From Diatrype stigma (taxonomy: Eukaryota; Ascomycota; Sordariomycetes; Xylariales; Diatrypaceae), in contig JAKJXP020000063.1 of the NCBI GenBank assembly GCA_022225965.2, positions 124,001 to 188,000 on the forward strand: 64,000 nucleotides of DNA. Direction: 5' to 3'. The notes beneath the pieces were generated by a model, which was not told the origin of the DNA, did no database searches, and saw nothing but the letters and a program-made list of their open reading frames with translations. Both the position numbers and the translations under genes were made by a program. Below are positions 1 through 15,802 of the stretch, one piece after another. Each line of letters begins with the position of its first letter. Position 1 is the stretch's first letter.

Positions 1-4708
<4,708 letters not shown>

Positions 4709-5245
4709 TCCGATCCGTGTCCAGGCTGGGCTGGGCTGGGCTACGCATTTGTATATCTATCTATTCATCAACCTTACCAAGTACATCTATTTAGCGCGAA
4801 ACCCCTACCTCAAGTGATAGTTCCATCCATGGCTACGCCGTCCCAATAAGAAAGCTTTATTTTTTGAAAACAGGCCAATAACCTAACGACTGGAACAGTG
4901 CCCTCTATCGCCACAATGTGAAGATGGTCTATTTACGTCGAAGATTAATATTTGGTGTTCCTCTTGTCCTCCATCCTCTTAAAGCCTCACTGAAGAATGC
5001 ATGTTGCTGTCAAAAAATCGTCTCGCGGGGTTCTATAAATTCAATTAATGGCCGCAAAGAACTAGGTATAAGTGGAGTTATAAATTAAAATACATCTTGA
5101 AAATAGGGGCTGGTATACATCGACAAATACACTACAAGACAAAACCCCCATCCCTTCCAATCTCGTCTTCAAATGGCTTCGTTTGTTCCTATCGCCCAAA
5201 CTGCACCTGATACTCAACCCCGTTTCTTTCATACCAAAGATTCCA
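4709..5245. other. Tail-to-tail spacer between PRP22 and the S33 peptidase
   Basis: Converging 3' ends. AT-rich stretches around 4850-5110 (for example AATAAGAAAGC and ATAAATTCAATTAATGG) are plausible polyadenylation regions for both genes. No coding sequence was recognised. Confidence 0.55.
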
Positions 5246-7584
5246 TCACACCACCCCTCTTCGGAAGATGCGACCTAAGTGAGGGACCTCATGAGAGAAA
5301 GAAGAGGCGTCTCGCCCGAGAAGAGACACTGCGGTTGAGGAGGGCAACGATGTGTCGTTTCCTACGGTAGCGGCTTGGATGACGTCCACCCAGGTGACGT
5401 TCGAGTACAGCGGCGCGTCCACGGCACAGACGGTGCCGGCCTCGGGGAGCGTGCCGTTCTGCCAGTACGCCGACGTGGTCCGGAGGGTGCAGAGCGAAGG
5501 CGCGGCCAGTGAGGTGTGCTGTTGTTCCCCAATCGAACACGCAAATCATCAGTATGAGAGCATGTGTAGGTGTAGGAGGGGGTAGGGAATGGGGGGAAGA
5601 CATACACCATAACCGTTGACCTCCAGTACAACGCTGCCCTCGAACCCCGAGCTCACGTTGTGCGCTGAGATGAGCGGCGTGTGCCCATCGTACGTGTTGC
5701 CGACGAAGAGGACCGGGTTCCGGGTCCGCACGCCGTCGAGGGGGCCCTCGTAGCGCTCGCGAGGCTCGATCTGCCACTGTAATTGTTCTCCATGCGTCAG
5801 CTAACTAGACCAGCCATTTCAACGTTGTATTTTTCTGTTTTCTTTGCTTCCCTCCATTCCTTCTCACATTGCTGGACCATCGCTTCTGCATCTGCCTTGC
5901 TTACCTGCGCGCACGTCATCGTCAAGAGCGTAGTCACATCGCCCATGACGCGGCTCGTATTATACAGCTCCGCTACAGCCGGCAGGACCTCGTCGAGCGT
6001 CGCGGCACGCACCTGGCGCTCACCGCAGTGGATCCCCGCTATGGCGGCCGAGACGGTCAGCGAGGCGCGGATGGCGTCGATGTCCGACATGGAACGGCCG
6101 ACCGACAGGGCGACGGCGTCGGCGAGCCCCTCAGCGTCGCCCCGCAGCAGCAGGTCGAGGAGCTTCGCCAGCCCCGGCCAGCCCGCCGCGTCGTACAGGT
6201 TCTGCGCCAGCAGGCCCTTCAGCACGCTGTAGTCGAGCACGAGGCGCCCGCCCAGCGCCAGCGGCCGCTGCTTGAGCTCGTCTAGGGCCGCCCACACCGC
6301 GGCTTCGAGCTCCGCGGCCGTTCTGCTGTTGTTGTTCCCATTGCTGGCCATCGCGCAGTTCTCGGGCGAGGCGACGCAGCCGGTGAAGATGGCCGAGAAG
6401 ACCTTGTCCGAGTCCGTCCACTCTTCGAAGTCGGCAAGCGCGTGGTAGTACTGGTGGGGGTTCTGGACGCCGTCTAGGACCATTTTGTCGATTCTGTCGG
6501 GGAACATGGCGGCGACGGTAGCGCCCAGTGTAGTCCCGTAGGAGAATCCTATTTACCGTCCAGTCATCGGTTAGCCACTTGATATCACTAAGGGACTCGC
6601 CCACTGATCGATAGAATAGATAAGATAACCATCCGGCTTTCGCTCCCTCTCTCTTTCCTTCTTTCTCAACATAGAAGAATAGGGGGGTGGTGATGCTCAC
6701 CCCAATATCGAAGCAAGCCATCATCCTGCAGCGCCTCGGCGACTTGCATCAGGTCCCTCGCGCCGAACGCTGTGCTGATGAGGCTCCCGTTCTGCGCCGC
6801 GTTCTCGCGGCACAGATCGGCCTCGATGGTCGCCCGGGCCCACTGCCGGCCCAGCGCGACCTCGGAGCTGTTGCCCAGCTGGTACTCATACGCTGATGTG
6901 AGCATATCCACGTCGTTCTTGTAGCACCAGAAGTTCAGGGTGTTGCCGGTACCCCTGCGATCGACGAAGTTAGCGCTGTGTTTTCCCATGCCCACTTTCT
7001 CTTCTCTTCATCACTCCCTTTTATATCCTTATTATTTTCTTTTTCAACTCGTATACTCGTTATGGATGCATCCAAAGGACTTGGTGACTAGTTGATTGGA
7101 TGGCTCCCTCTTTACTTACCGTGGGTCGAAGGCGACGAGATCGTAGGATCCGCCAGAGAGTCTATGTTCTCTTGGTCAGTATGATTGAAGTGGACACCAT
7201 CACCCATTTACGACTCCCCCCTTCTTTCCATCTATGGGGGAGAATGGAGTGCTCCGTGGGACGATCTTACGCTTGTAGTACATTTCCTAGCTGAACGAGG
7301 CTTGCTCTTCCAGGTTCGCCAGGACCTCCAAAGTTGATCTGGATGCTGCCCTGAGAAGGTTGCACCGCCGCAGGAATCCGGAGCAGCTGCAACGTGAGCG
7401 TCTGGTTGGACGTCGGCTTGGTGTAGTCAAGGGGCACCTGGAAGTCACTACACTCTCTAGGGATTGTGCTGTTGACTTCGATGTCGTCGCAGGGCCCCCA
7501 TTGGATCTTCGAGGTTGTATAGTTGCTACTACCCTGTGCGACGGCGCAGAGTAGGAGCACGAGCGAGCTCTGGATGAAGCCCAT
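5246..7584 (-). CDS. Secreted peptidase S33 / tripeptidyl-aminopeptidase-like alpha/beta hydrolase
   Basis: Six exons on the minus strand: 7584-7271, 7161-7120, 6954-6701, 6548-5905, 5776-5606 and 5518-5246. Joined phases give 565 residues. Residues 1-20 (MGFIQSSLVLLLCAVAQGSS) form a hydrophobic secretion signal, so the enzyme probably acts outside the cell. The mature part starts with IQWGPCDD, then the FGGPG oxyanion-hole region, FDPRGTG split across an intron, the nucleophile elbow GFSYGT (Ser206), Asp448 in NTYDGHTP and His476 in GYGHTSL. Together these form a complete catalytic triad and the C-terminal TAP-like domain. The family removes short peptides or residues from N-termini; the exact substrate cannot be told. 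The ATG at 7584 was chosen because the preceding in-frame triplet used by a longer frame is TTG. The next gene on the same strand also encodes a secreted protein. Confidence 0.9.
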
Positions 7585-8821
7585 TTTCGCCAATGATAAT
7601 CTCGTATAAGTTGGTTCAAGGCTATAGCTGGGTAGGAGCTAATAGGGATGGGTGAAAACCAACCATACCCAACTATTTGGACACGCCCTTTTATACATGA
7701 GCAGGAGAGCTCAAGCTCTCTGTGCTCTATTGTCGTCATATGTGGAGTAGCACATAGGTCTCTGTATAGGACTCATTCTCTCTTCCCTGCAGATGAAGTG
7801 CAGCTGAGCATAGGATAAGGCTCATCGCCATAGCCATCTCACTGTCGGACCATCCTGACAGAGCCTTACTGCTGGGCAACCTGATGAAAGGGGCACTACA
7901 GCACTCGAATCCGAGCCTGTGATTGGCCGCAGTTAGACTCGACCCAAGTGGAGTGCAGATACGCGGATCCTCGATCGCGAATATCCCCACCGTCCTTGCA
8001 TCTACCAAACCGCCCGCATCATTGGATGATTAACAGGGATGGCATTGGTCAATATAATCAGAGAAGTCTCCTGGTTGGTCGGACGAGCCGGATAGGACCC
8101 GATTACGCCTACGTAGGGCTATGCTCGTCCGAATTAGGAAATATAATGTAGTAGGTACCTACTGCGAGTAAGAGCTTGCTTATTAGCTGACGATGGTTTC
8201 TCATGAGATTAGCGTGTTTTTACCCTAGCGATAGTTCCAACATCATAAAGAACGACTATACCTGGAACTTCCTAAAACGTCTCAGGCTGAGATGTGCTCT
8301 CTTCGAGTTCATGAGTTGCTAATGTAGATGGTTTCTCTCGGCGATTGTGAAGCCAACTATGACGCACGCCTCAACACATTGTTGATCTGGATACGGTAGG
8401 CTGGCACTGCCATGATTAAGATGATCTAACTAAATATACAGCGCATCACATTACGAAGGACACTATCTCGCCCTTTGACAGGCTATAGCCTCAGCATGCT
8501 TGATAGCAAGTGCAGCATTGCATACCTCTCGGTGTCTACATTTACTAGCTGGGTCACAGCAGGGCGTAAGCAGAGGAATGATGAAAAGGAATTTGTATGT
8601 ACAGGCACGAAAGCACATGCTGCAGATATAATATATACATCGAAGGGAAACGTTACGGTAGTAATATATGCCGTAAGTTCGCATATGACCAAAGTATAAT
8701 GAACCACTGCGTCAAAATCATGCAATCCATCATCCCAACACCCCGCCGATGAACACCACACCATAAACCAGACAAAAGGAGAAAAGAAGAAGAAAGAAGA
8801 AAAAAATACCCCCACCCAGAC
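7585..8821. other. Spacer upstream of the S33 peptidase, no gene seen
   Basis: About 1.2 kb between the peptidase start and the 3' end of the small secreted protein gene on the same strand. A purine-rich tract lies near 8775-8808. No open frame with recognisable content. It should contain the peptidase promoter and the terminator of the neighbouring gene. Confidence 0.5.
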
Positions 8822-9882
8822 TCAATTCCGAAGGACGATGTCAAGGTGGCCGTTAGCGCCCCAGCCCTGGCACCCGCCGTCGGGGTTGACGCCGTCGTAG
8901 GAGCCGTAGGTGGCGCCGGGCTGGGAGCCGTTGTCGCAGCCGAGGAGGTCGTAGGTGCCGGAGTCGCCGCACGAGTCGGCGCCGTTCTTGCACTCGAAGA
9001 CGCAGCGGTCCATGCTGGCGACGCAGCCGTTGTCGCGCACGGTGATGTCCATGGCGTTGCCGGCCATGTTGACGAGCCGGCTGACGTCGACGGTCGCGTA
9101 GTCGCCCGTCGTGAACTCCCCCCACGTGTTGTCCACCTGCCCGTACTGCGACAGCGCCGTGTTGTGGTTCTGCAGCGCCGCGAACCCGCCGGAGATGTCC
9201 CTCGCCACCGAGATCGTCACCGAGGAGTTGGTCATCGGGAGCGAGTACGAGATCTGCGGCTGCCGGACGTTCATGAAGGATGCTGTGTTGTTGTTGCGTT
9301 AGCATCACCTCTGTCTTTCTTATTATATATATATCCATCCCCCCTTTATCCCTCTTGCTTGCTTCCGCATTTTTTTCGTTGTTGCTTCTTCCCATCATCA
9401 CTCGCGATAGAATGACTCAAAATTTCCACTCGGTTTGACTTACCTTCGTAGTCATAAGCCGGGAAGTTCCAGATGACGATGGTCACGGGAACGTTATCGG
9501 CGCCGGCGTAGCCAGCGGCATTGGTGAAGGTGAAGGTGTAATCGCCATCGTTGCCGATCCAGATCAGTCCGTTGTTGGTCGTCGGGTTGAGGCCCTGGTC
9601 GGCCATGCCGATGCTGGAGATGTGCTCGCAGTCGTCCAGGGTCAGGCCGAAGGCCAGGCTGCCGCAGTTGGGGCCCCGGGCCCGTAGCTCGGACTCGCCA
9701 CTGCTACTGATACTGCTGCGGGCAAGCTTTTTCTCTCTGGGGTGGACTGGAGCATTAGCAGGTGAAGTCCTCGTCTCGGTCTTATAAACGACTTACGCAT
9801 GGATGTGGCTATGAGCACTCGGCACGGCTGCGGCTAGGCCCAGGAACCCGAAGAGAGCTACGGATAGCTTGGAAGTGAACAT
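8822..9882 (-). CDS. Small secreted cysteine-containing protein (effector-like, function unknown)
   Basis: Three exons: 9882-9797, 9736-9444 and 9282-8822, with consistent phases, giving 279 residues. The ATG at 9882 opens a clear secretion signal (MFTSKLSVALFGFLGLAAA, then VPSAHSHIHA). A basic segment ending RAR before GPNC could be a Kex2-type propeptide cleavage site, which is an inference. The mature part has eight cysteines (GPNC, DDC, NGC, DRC, FEC, DSC, LGC, GGC), mostly in the C-terminal third, and is rich in Gly, Asn and Asp. The pattern NTWGEFTT...VDVSR..NM.GNAM followed by a cysteine cluster and GSQPGATYG resembles widespread fungal secreted proteins that I recall being annotated as effector- or antigen-like; this rests on memory. 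No enzyme motif is visible. Its neighbour, the S33 peptidase, is also secreted. Confidence 0.82.
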
Positions 9883-12308
9883 TTCTGTTGTCTTGGGATG
9901 TGATAGGCAGACGACTTCGTCTAGCGATATCAAGCTTCTGTAAAAGTGTGAGTGGCCGTGAGTGACGACGATGAGGGTGATGATAATGGTAGCAAGGAGT
10001 GACTGGCTGCTGTTCGTATGAACCGTTAAGGAGTGTCTGCAGTTCACAAGTTTTTAAGGAATGGCTAGGTGAAAATAACACCAAGGAGGGGCGGTAGTCA
10101 GGTAGACAGACTGATGGTCACAAGGGAGAAGATCGTCGTCGGACGGGTCTTTCTGATCAGGAGTCCCTTACTTCTGGGAGCGGGGTGGGACGTCTATTAA
10201 TACTCCCGTCACGCCAGGCTGGGATCGCATTTTGACACAAGGTTGACCTCTGGATAGAGCAACTCTCGTCAGCATCTAGAACCTGCATGGTCCAATCGGA
10301 CTGGGCATCCCAAATCAAGGGAGCTGCTCGTCTGTTGTCGGACAAATCAAACCTCACAACCGTACCGGAAGGGGAAGGTCGCGCGCCTTTGCGCAGCCGG
10401 CCTCCTCCCCAGTCGAGTCGGACCTTGTGGAATCTAGCCCTCAGCTCTTCCAACCTCGTCTAGTGATCGATCGTGCTACAAGCGAAGGAGGGTATTGTTC
10501 AGACCATGTGGTAGACATCTCAGGCTCTTAGCTCAGAGACTATGGAAATGCTACAAGGCACCTTGGTGGGAGGGTTAAAACTACGATCAAATAGATCACG
10601 AATCATGACGGTAGTCATAATCAACAGTGGTACGAAGAGCGTAGACATTCAACTACGCTCAGGGATATTCACCTGGCAGCTACCAAAGCTGACTAGGCGG
10701 GTTATCCCAGGCGACCAATAACAGAAGCCGCATGTTTCAAGCTGATCCGGCTGAGAGCCGAGATCCAGCCAACGGCGAACTCCTGTCGACTAGTTACTTA
10801 TGTTTTAGTTCTCGACCCTGGCGCTATCATCACGACTGTTGGGACCCTTGACGGATAAACATACGCATGATATGGTATGCAAGACTTCAGTCGAGGTATG
10901 GGAAGCTATAGGCAGTCATTAAGTCTAGCTAGCTGCTTAATCCGGATCCTTGTAATAGTAATTAACCAAGTATGCAGTCAGACTGTGTGGCTGAAGGCCG
11001 GATCGGCCTTCCCACGTTCTTCTCTTCTCTTCTCAGCCTTAGCACGATCTCCATTTATAGAATGGTGGAGATCCCTGTTCATCATGGAGAACCAGAAATG
11101 CTTAGCCTACCTAGATCGACATCCGATGGTGGAGTCCCTGGCTTCCTGGGGCTATAACGATTACGGTCGCATTCTTCTCTCCGGGACCGAGTCGACTATA
11201 CGGTCCTCCGACCATGTATGTAATTGATCGCTTGGCCTTCCTTCACGCGGAAGCCTATGCGTAGGTGGGTATGAGGACCTGCTTTGTCCTACCGTGAGCA
11301 TTTTCGACAACGGAGCTTACATGCACGCACACAAATACGCACAAAATAATATTGCACCGGTAGCCTAGCCTGCCTAGATACTCCGTACAGGAATAGTTCC
11401 ACGTCTGGCCATCCGATCTAGGCGATGTTGAGGGCGCAACCAGCGATCCTATGGTTCTTCAGTATCTTATACGCGGTTTCCGTAGGGTGAATCTGACAAG
11501 CTAGCCTGAAGAAGATGTTGCTGAAAATAAAATTCAGCTATATAACACATGGCCGAATAAAATTTCGCGCTCTAGATTTTGTCTCCCCGCGCGTAGTAAG
11601 TCGAAAGACAGGCTGTCTCTGGGGAAGACTTCCCACCTGCACTTTTCGGGATAGGTGGAAGTGCTGCTGTGCCTCAAGCGACTGTTATTACGTGGCGTCC
11701 AGCTTTAACTTTCCTCGCAATATGTTTTCATCATGCGCTAGTTAAATACTTGAAGCGATGCTGGTACCGTTGCCGGTGCCCTCTGGATGGTGCCATTTTT
11801 TTACCAGCGAGAATGCATTCATGTTGAAACATTCGCTGAAATCTCAAACTTCATGTTTGAGGCGCGCGGGGAATTCTTATAAAGATCATATACCACCTAT
11901 CCGGCGTCAGCTCGTACCACCTACAGCACGCGTACATAATAATCATCCTGTTGTGGTTGAGTAAAAGAGGCGGCTAGATCAAGCCCGGGGTCTTCGTCGG
12001 CCTTCCCTTCTGGTCCGGCGGCGAGATTGTGAAAAGTTCCACCCTCAAGGATCGAGTGCGCCAATCGCAGCCGAGAAGCCCGGTCATACTGATGTACTTA
12101 GTATCATAGGCAGACGAAAGTGAGTGAGTGAGTGAGTGATTGTTCGTTGTACGAGAAGGGCCTTGGGATAGTGCGTCTTGTGTAAGTAAGCTTCGTATGG
12201 GTTCATTCTGGGATGTCAACCATAACTACTGGCTCTTTGAGGCCTCGTCGTATGGCCCCTCCGCCCCAAACTTGAGTGGCGTCGGCTGTGAATCAGGGGT
12301 TGGAGTGG
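9883..12308. other. Long spacer between the secreted protein and the JmjC gene, no gene supported
   Basis: About 2.4 kb. The first few hundred bases should hold the promoter of the secreted protein gene. Open frames here (for example 10157-10453 minus and 10877-11227 plus) show no domain, no intron support and no codon pattern like the neighbouring genes. A (GTGA)n tract sits at 12119-12139. The remainder could be old, unrecognisable repeat DNA. Confidence 0.45.
12119..12139. repeat. (GTGA)n microsatellite
   Basis: A short tetranucleotide run of GTGA units, about 170 bp beyond the stop codon of the JmjC gene. Seen directly. Confidence 0.85.
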
Positions 12309-13982
12309 CTAATTCCACCAGAAGCTTACGCTGAAGCTCACACTGAGACCTCGAACGTAATGCCACCACCCGATAGGGATGTAGAGAACATCGCCAGGTT
12401 CCAGAATACAGTCAACATACGGTACGTCCTTGAAGGCCGCTGAGTTCTGCTGCACCTTGGTCTCTTCATCCTGAACGGGGGTATCATCCCAGCCCTCGAC
12501 TATTCCCACATCCACCAGGCTAGTGTTTCCCATATCGACGCCGTCTTCCTTCCCACGGGCATGCATGCGATGAGTCTCCAGGGGAGAATATAGCCGTACG
12601 TATTTACGCCCGACAACCTGTGCGAGGATGTTATGGTATGGATCAGTGTGCAATGGCGTGATGGTGCCGGGTGGCCCGAACCAGGCGTTGAGGAGGGGTT
12701 CGTCCAGCTCCGGCTGGTCCATGTTGGGGTCGGCTGGATGGAGAGGCGGTGATGTGTAGCAGTAGTCCGGTATGAGGATGTCGCTTCGCAGGGCTGGGAG
12801 CTGACTGAACAGCGGATGCTGGGCTAGATACGCCACGGGTGGAGCGGTGGCTGCCGAAGGAGACTTCCGACTCTCATCCGCAGATTCGACTTTTGCCTTG
12901 TCTTTGGATAGACTAGGGTCTATGTAGTTCTCTAGCAGCTCCCCAAACCGGATGAGCTTCTGACCCCAGCCTTCATCGACATAGCTACGTCCAATCTCAA
13001 CCGGGACGAGCCGTCGACCACCGAAGGTCCGCGAGAGAAGGTAGGATGGGAATCTCCAGGGACACGTGCTCAACGCAGGCCATTCTTCTATTGCTCGGCG
13101 TAGCACGAGAGGCTCTGGGCCGAGCTTAGGATCTTGGGGCCGATCCATATGGACTTGAAACTGCTGCATTGATAAAGCATCGACCGTCTTGGTAGGGTGC
13201 TTCACAGGGGGGGTGAATGGTTCATGCGTAGCGAAGGTAGTTCCATATCGCTCTTCCAGGCCCAGGCCATCATGGCTATTCAATCCCGTGGATAACTTCA
13301 GTCTCTTCGGTGATCGATCTATAAGAGGCAGGCCATTCTCACCATCGACTTCGACCCAGGCGCGCTGAAGCTCTCCCAGGGCTTGATCGATCCACCGTCT
13401 ACCTCTCTGCTCGCCAGCGGCACCCGCCAGAATAATAGCCAAATCTAGAATCTTGACCAGCTCGCCTAAGTCACAGGGGGGCGGACTGAGAACAACACTA
13501 GGTTTATGACCACTACTTGACCTTGACTCCCGCAAGTCCCGCAAGTGATACGTATGCCTACCAACATACGGCGTATACAAGAGGGTGAAGCAGAACTTCA
13601 GTATGCTCGCATCGGTGTACAGCTGTCTCCAGCACACCGGCAAGTCCTTGAAGAGAAAGGCGTAGAACTTCGCATACGCGATAGAGATGAGGTCGTCGAG
13701 TCTCTTCAGTACGAGAGCCTGTGCCTGTCCCACTGGCGGCGGCGATAGTGTCGGTTCATCGCCGGTTGTTGACGCACGATAGCAACTGTGAACCTGTGCT
13801 GCTTGGCGCGAGAGGAGGTCGACCAGAGCAAGGCCACACCCAGCTAAGGGCGAGACGGCTTCCTCCTTGTTTCCAATTTCCTGGGAGCGAGGCGCGAGGA
13901 CAGATGCGCACTCATCGTGAATGCCTCGTGCTGCCTGGGCGCAGACATCGTGGAGTTCGTCGGCATGAGATGAAGTCACCAT
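12309..13982 (-). CDS. JmjC-domain (cupin) 2-oxoglutarate/Fe(II) oxygenase, KDM8/JMJD5-like
   Basis: Single exon of 557 residues. The C-terminal third is a JmjC domain: AWFGPPGTITPLHTDPYHN carries the metal-binding His445 and Asp447, the stretch NILAQVVGRKYVRLYSP follows, and GWWHYVRGL provides the second metal His541 just before the stop. All three iron ligands are present, so the enzyme should be active. The N-terminal half is helical and poorly conserved, as in KDM8/JMJD5-type proteins, which act as protein hydroxylases, peptidases or lysine demethylases. The substrate cannot be inferred. The ATG at 13982 (MVTSSHADEL) has a good context (AACATGG). An in-frame ATG at 14015 and a GTG at 14042 lie upstream and would add a short hydrophobic stretch. 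Confidence 0.88.
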   Translation of the reverse strand: MVTSSHADELHDVCAQAARGIHDECASVLAPRSQEIGNKEEAVSPLAGCGLALVDLLSRQAAQVHSCYRASTTGDEPTLSPPPVGQAQALVLKRLDDLISIAYAKFYAFLFKDLPVCWRQLYTDASILKFCFTLLYTPYVGRHTYHLRDLRESRSSSGHKPSVVLSPPPCDLGELVKILDLAIILAGAAGEQRGRRWIDQALGELQRAWVEVDGENGLPLIDRSPKRLKLSTGLNSHDGLGLEERYGTTFATHEPFTPPVKHPTKTVDALSMQQFQVHMDRPQDPKLGPEPLVLRRAIEEWPALSTCPWRFPSYLLSRTFGGRRLVPVEIGRSYVDEGWGQKLIRFGELLENYIDPSLSKDKAKVESADESRKSPSAATAPPVAYLAQHPLFSQLPALRSDILIPDYCYTSPPLHPADPNMDQPELDEPLLNAWFGPPGTITPLHTDPYHNILAQVVGRKYVRLYSPLETHRMHARGKEDGVDMGNTSLVDVGIVEGWDDTPVQDEETKVQQNSAAFKDVPYVDCILEPGDVLYIPIGWWHYVRGLSVSFSVSFWWN

Positions 13983-15802
13983 GTTGTCAAATACTAGAAA
14001 TAACCATGTAAGCATTGATCGCTTGGAATCATATGCCTTCACTACCGGTAGGGCTGCCCCATTCCCGAGCGGCTTATTTTCGGTAGGTACTTGGTATTAG
14101 TTATGGTGTGGTGTTGCATAGCAGGACAAAGTCTAGGTAGTAGTTAATTACTTACCGGTAGAAATTCCAAATGTTATAGTAGCACCATTCAACGGCTACA
14201 TAACGTTATGTAGTATGTAGTTGAAAGTTCCAAGGTTGGTAACAATAACTAGTTGGGTTAGGGGAGTTATGATCCCGCCTACGCGTAAGTTTCTAGGTAG
14301 CGGGGCACCTGGAACTTCAGTGTGCTTGAATGTTCTTTCCAAGCCTCCAGCATCATAGCACCACCGCATATCCCTAAGTAATCTCGAAGTTCATTGTGAT
14401 ATATTAACAGAGAGAGATCTTTTCTTTCAAAAAAGACTCGTATGTATCTCATAGCTTAGCAGAGCTCATGACGAGGAAGATCATATTATTGTAGGGTCGG
14501 CTATAGCAACCTGTTATGGAGTAACTAATGCAAGATATCAACTGGGTTAAATAGCAAACACCTCCTTTAGTTGTAAAACATGACGTTGTTGGGGTTTATA
14601 AGTCAACCCTCGTCATGTGTATCCTTGGGATTAGATACAAATAATGTCATTGTGAATTCTTCGGCATACCTAGTTATGATTAAGTCTGAATAGAAAAGTT
14701 TGCAGGGGCTTAAAAACGATGTGGGAACTTATAAAATATCGTGTTAGGATTATAAATGTAGATCCAGGTTATAACGTAGGTTGCTATAGCCACAACTTTG
14801 CACTACGCTGTGTTGCCAAAAGATGCCGGACTTGCAAGTCTGGAGAACAGTATCGTAGAAAAGGAGAACCTCGCATCGTATTACTAAGGGGGCTTAACGA
14901 GATGACTATATCTGCTACATTGTTATATTAACTTGCTAATCAAACCAATTATACCAACAGGGCCACGTAAAAAATGCCGTGGAATCAATTGAGAGCTATG
15001 TTGATAGTGGTGAGTTATAACCCTCTCTCCCTGGTTACCCTCGCATGGATGAACGTAAAAGTTCTGTTTGTCCGTATCACATGCCGACCCCTATGCAGTC
15101 CTTGAAGGAGTAATGTGCCCCGCGATATCGGTCAAAAAAACCGGCTGGGTATTGATGCTATATCATGGGATAAGACACGCGGATTATGCGGTGCATCATT
15201 ATTTAAGGCTGGCTTTGGTTGGAACAAACGTTATTCGTACACAACAACGGTGTGCTCGTAGTATGCGGTCTTCTGAACAACTACACACAGCCTCAAAGCC
15301 ATAGGTAAATGTAGATGACGAGTCAGGCAGTCGAAGAACTGTTGTCTTGATATCTCATATCAAGGCTACGTCTTTTCCGCCGCTGTAGAGATGTCGAAGC
15401 TTGTCCCTGTCGACTGGCATCTTTACTGAATTTGGCCGAGGTTTTGACTTGTACGTAGCCGATATTGTCCCCGTAGTCGTGCAGAAAGACCTGCGATACC
15501 GAGCGATGACCATCATAACATGGCCCGCATTCTAAGTTTCAGTCGTCGAGAAAATGGCGCGCCTTCAACTTATAGTGGTTGCGTTTGGATGGTGGCGACC
15601 GAACATCAGTTTATGTGTGCCCCTATTTTGTTAGTCCACAAGTGAGCTCGACAATTGGCCACGTCTTTGACAAAAACGTACCACGATGTCTTTGACTTCG
15701 ATATATCTTTATAGGGTTTATTTATGCTTCAATGGCATTGCTTGGTTCCAGGCACCGGTCTTTTCCCATTTGCAAGCGACTGCTTAGTCGACAGTTGATT
15801 AT
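13983..15802. other. AT-enriched spacer between JmjC and methyltransferase genes
   Basis: About 1.8 kb. The part from about 14100 to 15000 is visibly richer in TA and AA dinucleotides than the flanking genes and has only short open frames. It may be an old mutated repeat, but no terminal repeat or domain was found. The end nearest 15802 holds the 3' region of the methyltransferase gene. Confidence 0.45.

Noticed and set aside
8846..9415. 189-codon plus-strand ORF opposite the secreted protein gene
   Set aside because: Val/Ala/Gly/Arg-rich antisense shadow of high-GC coding sequence, with no domain.
10157..10453. 98-codon minus-strand ORF in the spacer near 10.3 kb
   Set aside because: No recognisable domain, no splice context and no conserved neighbour. 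Could be chance.
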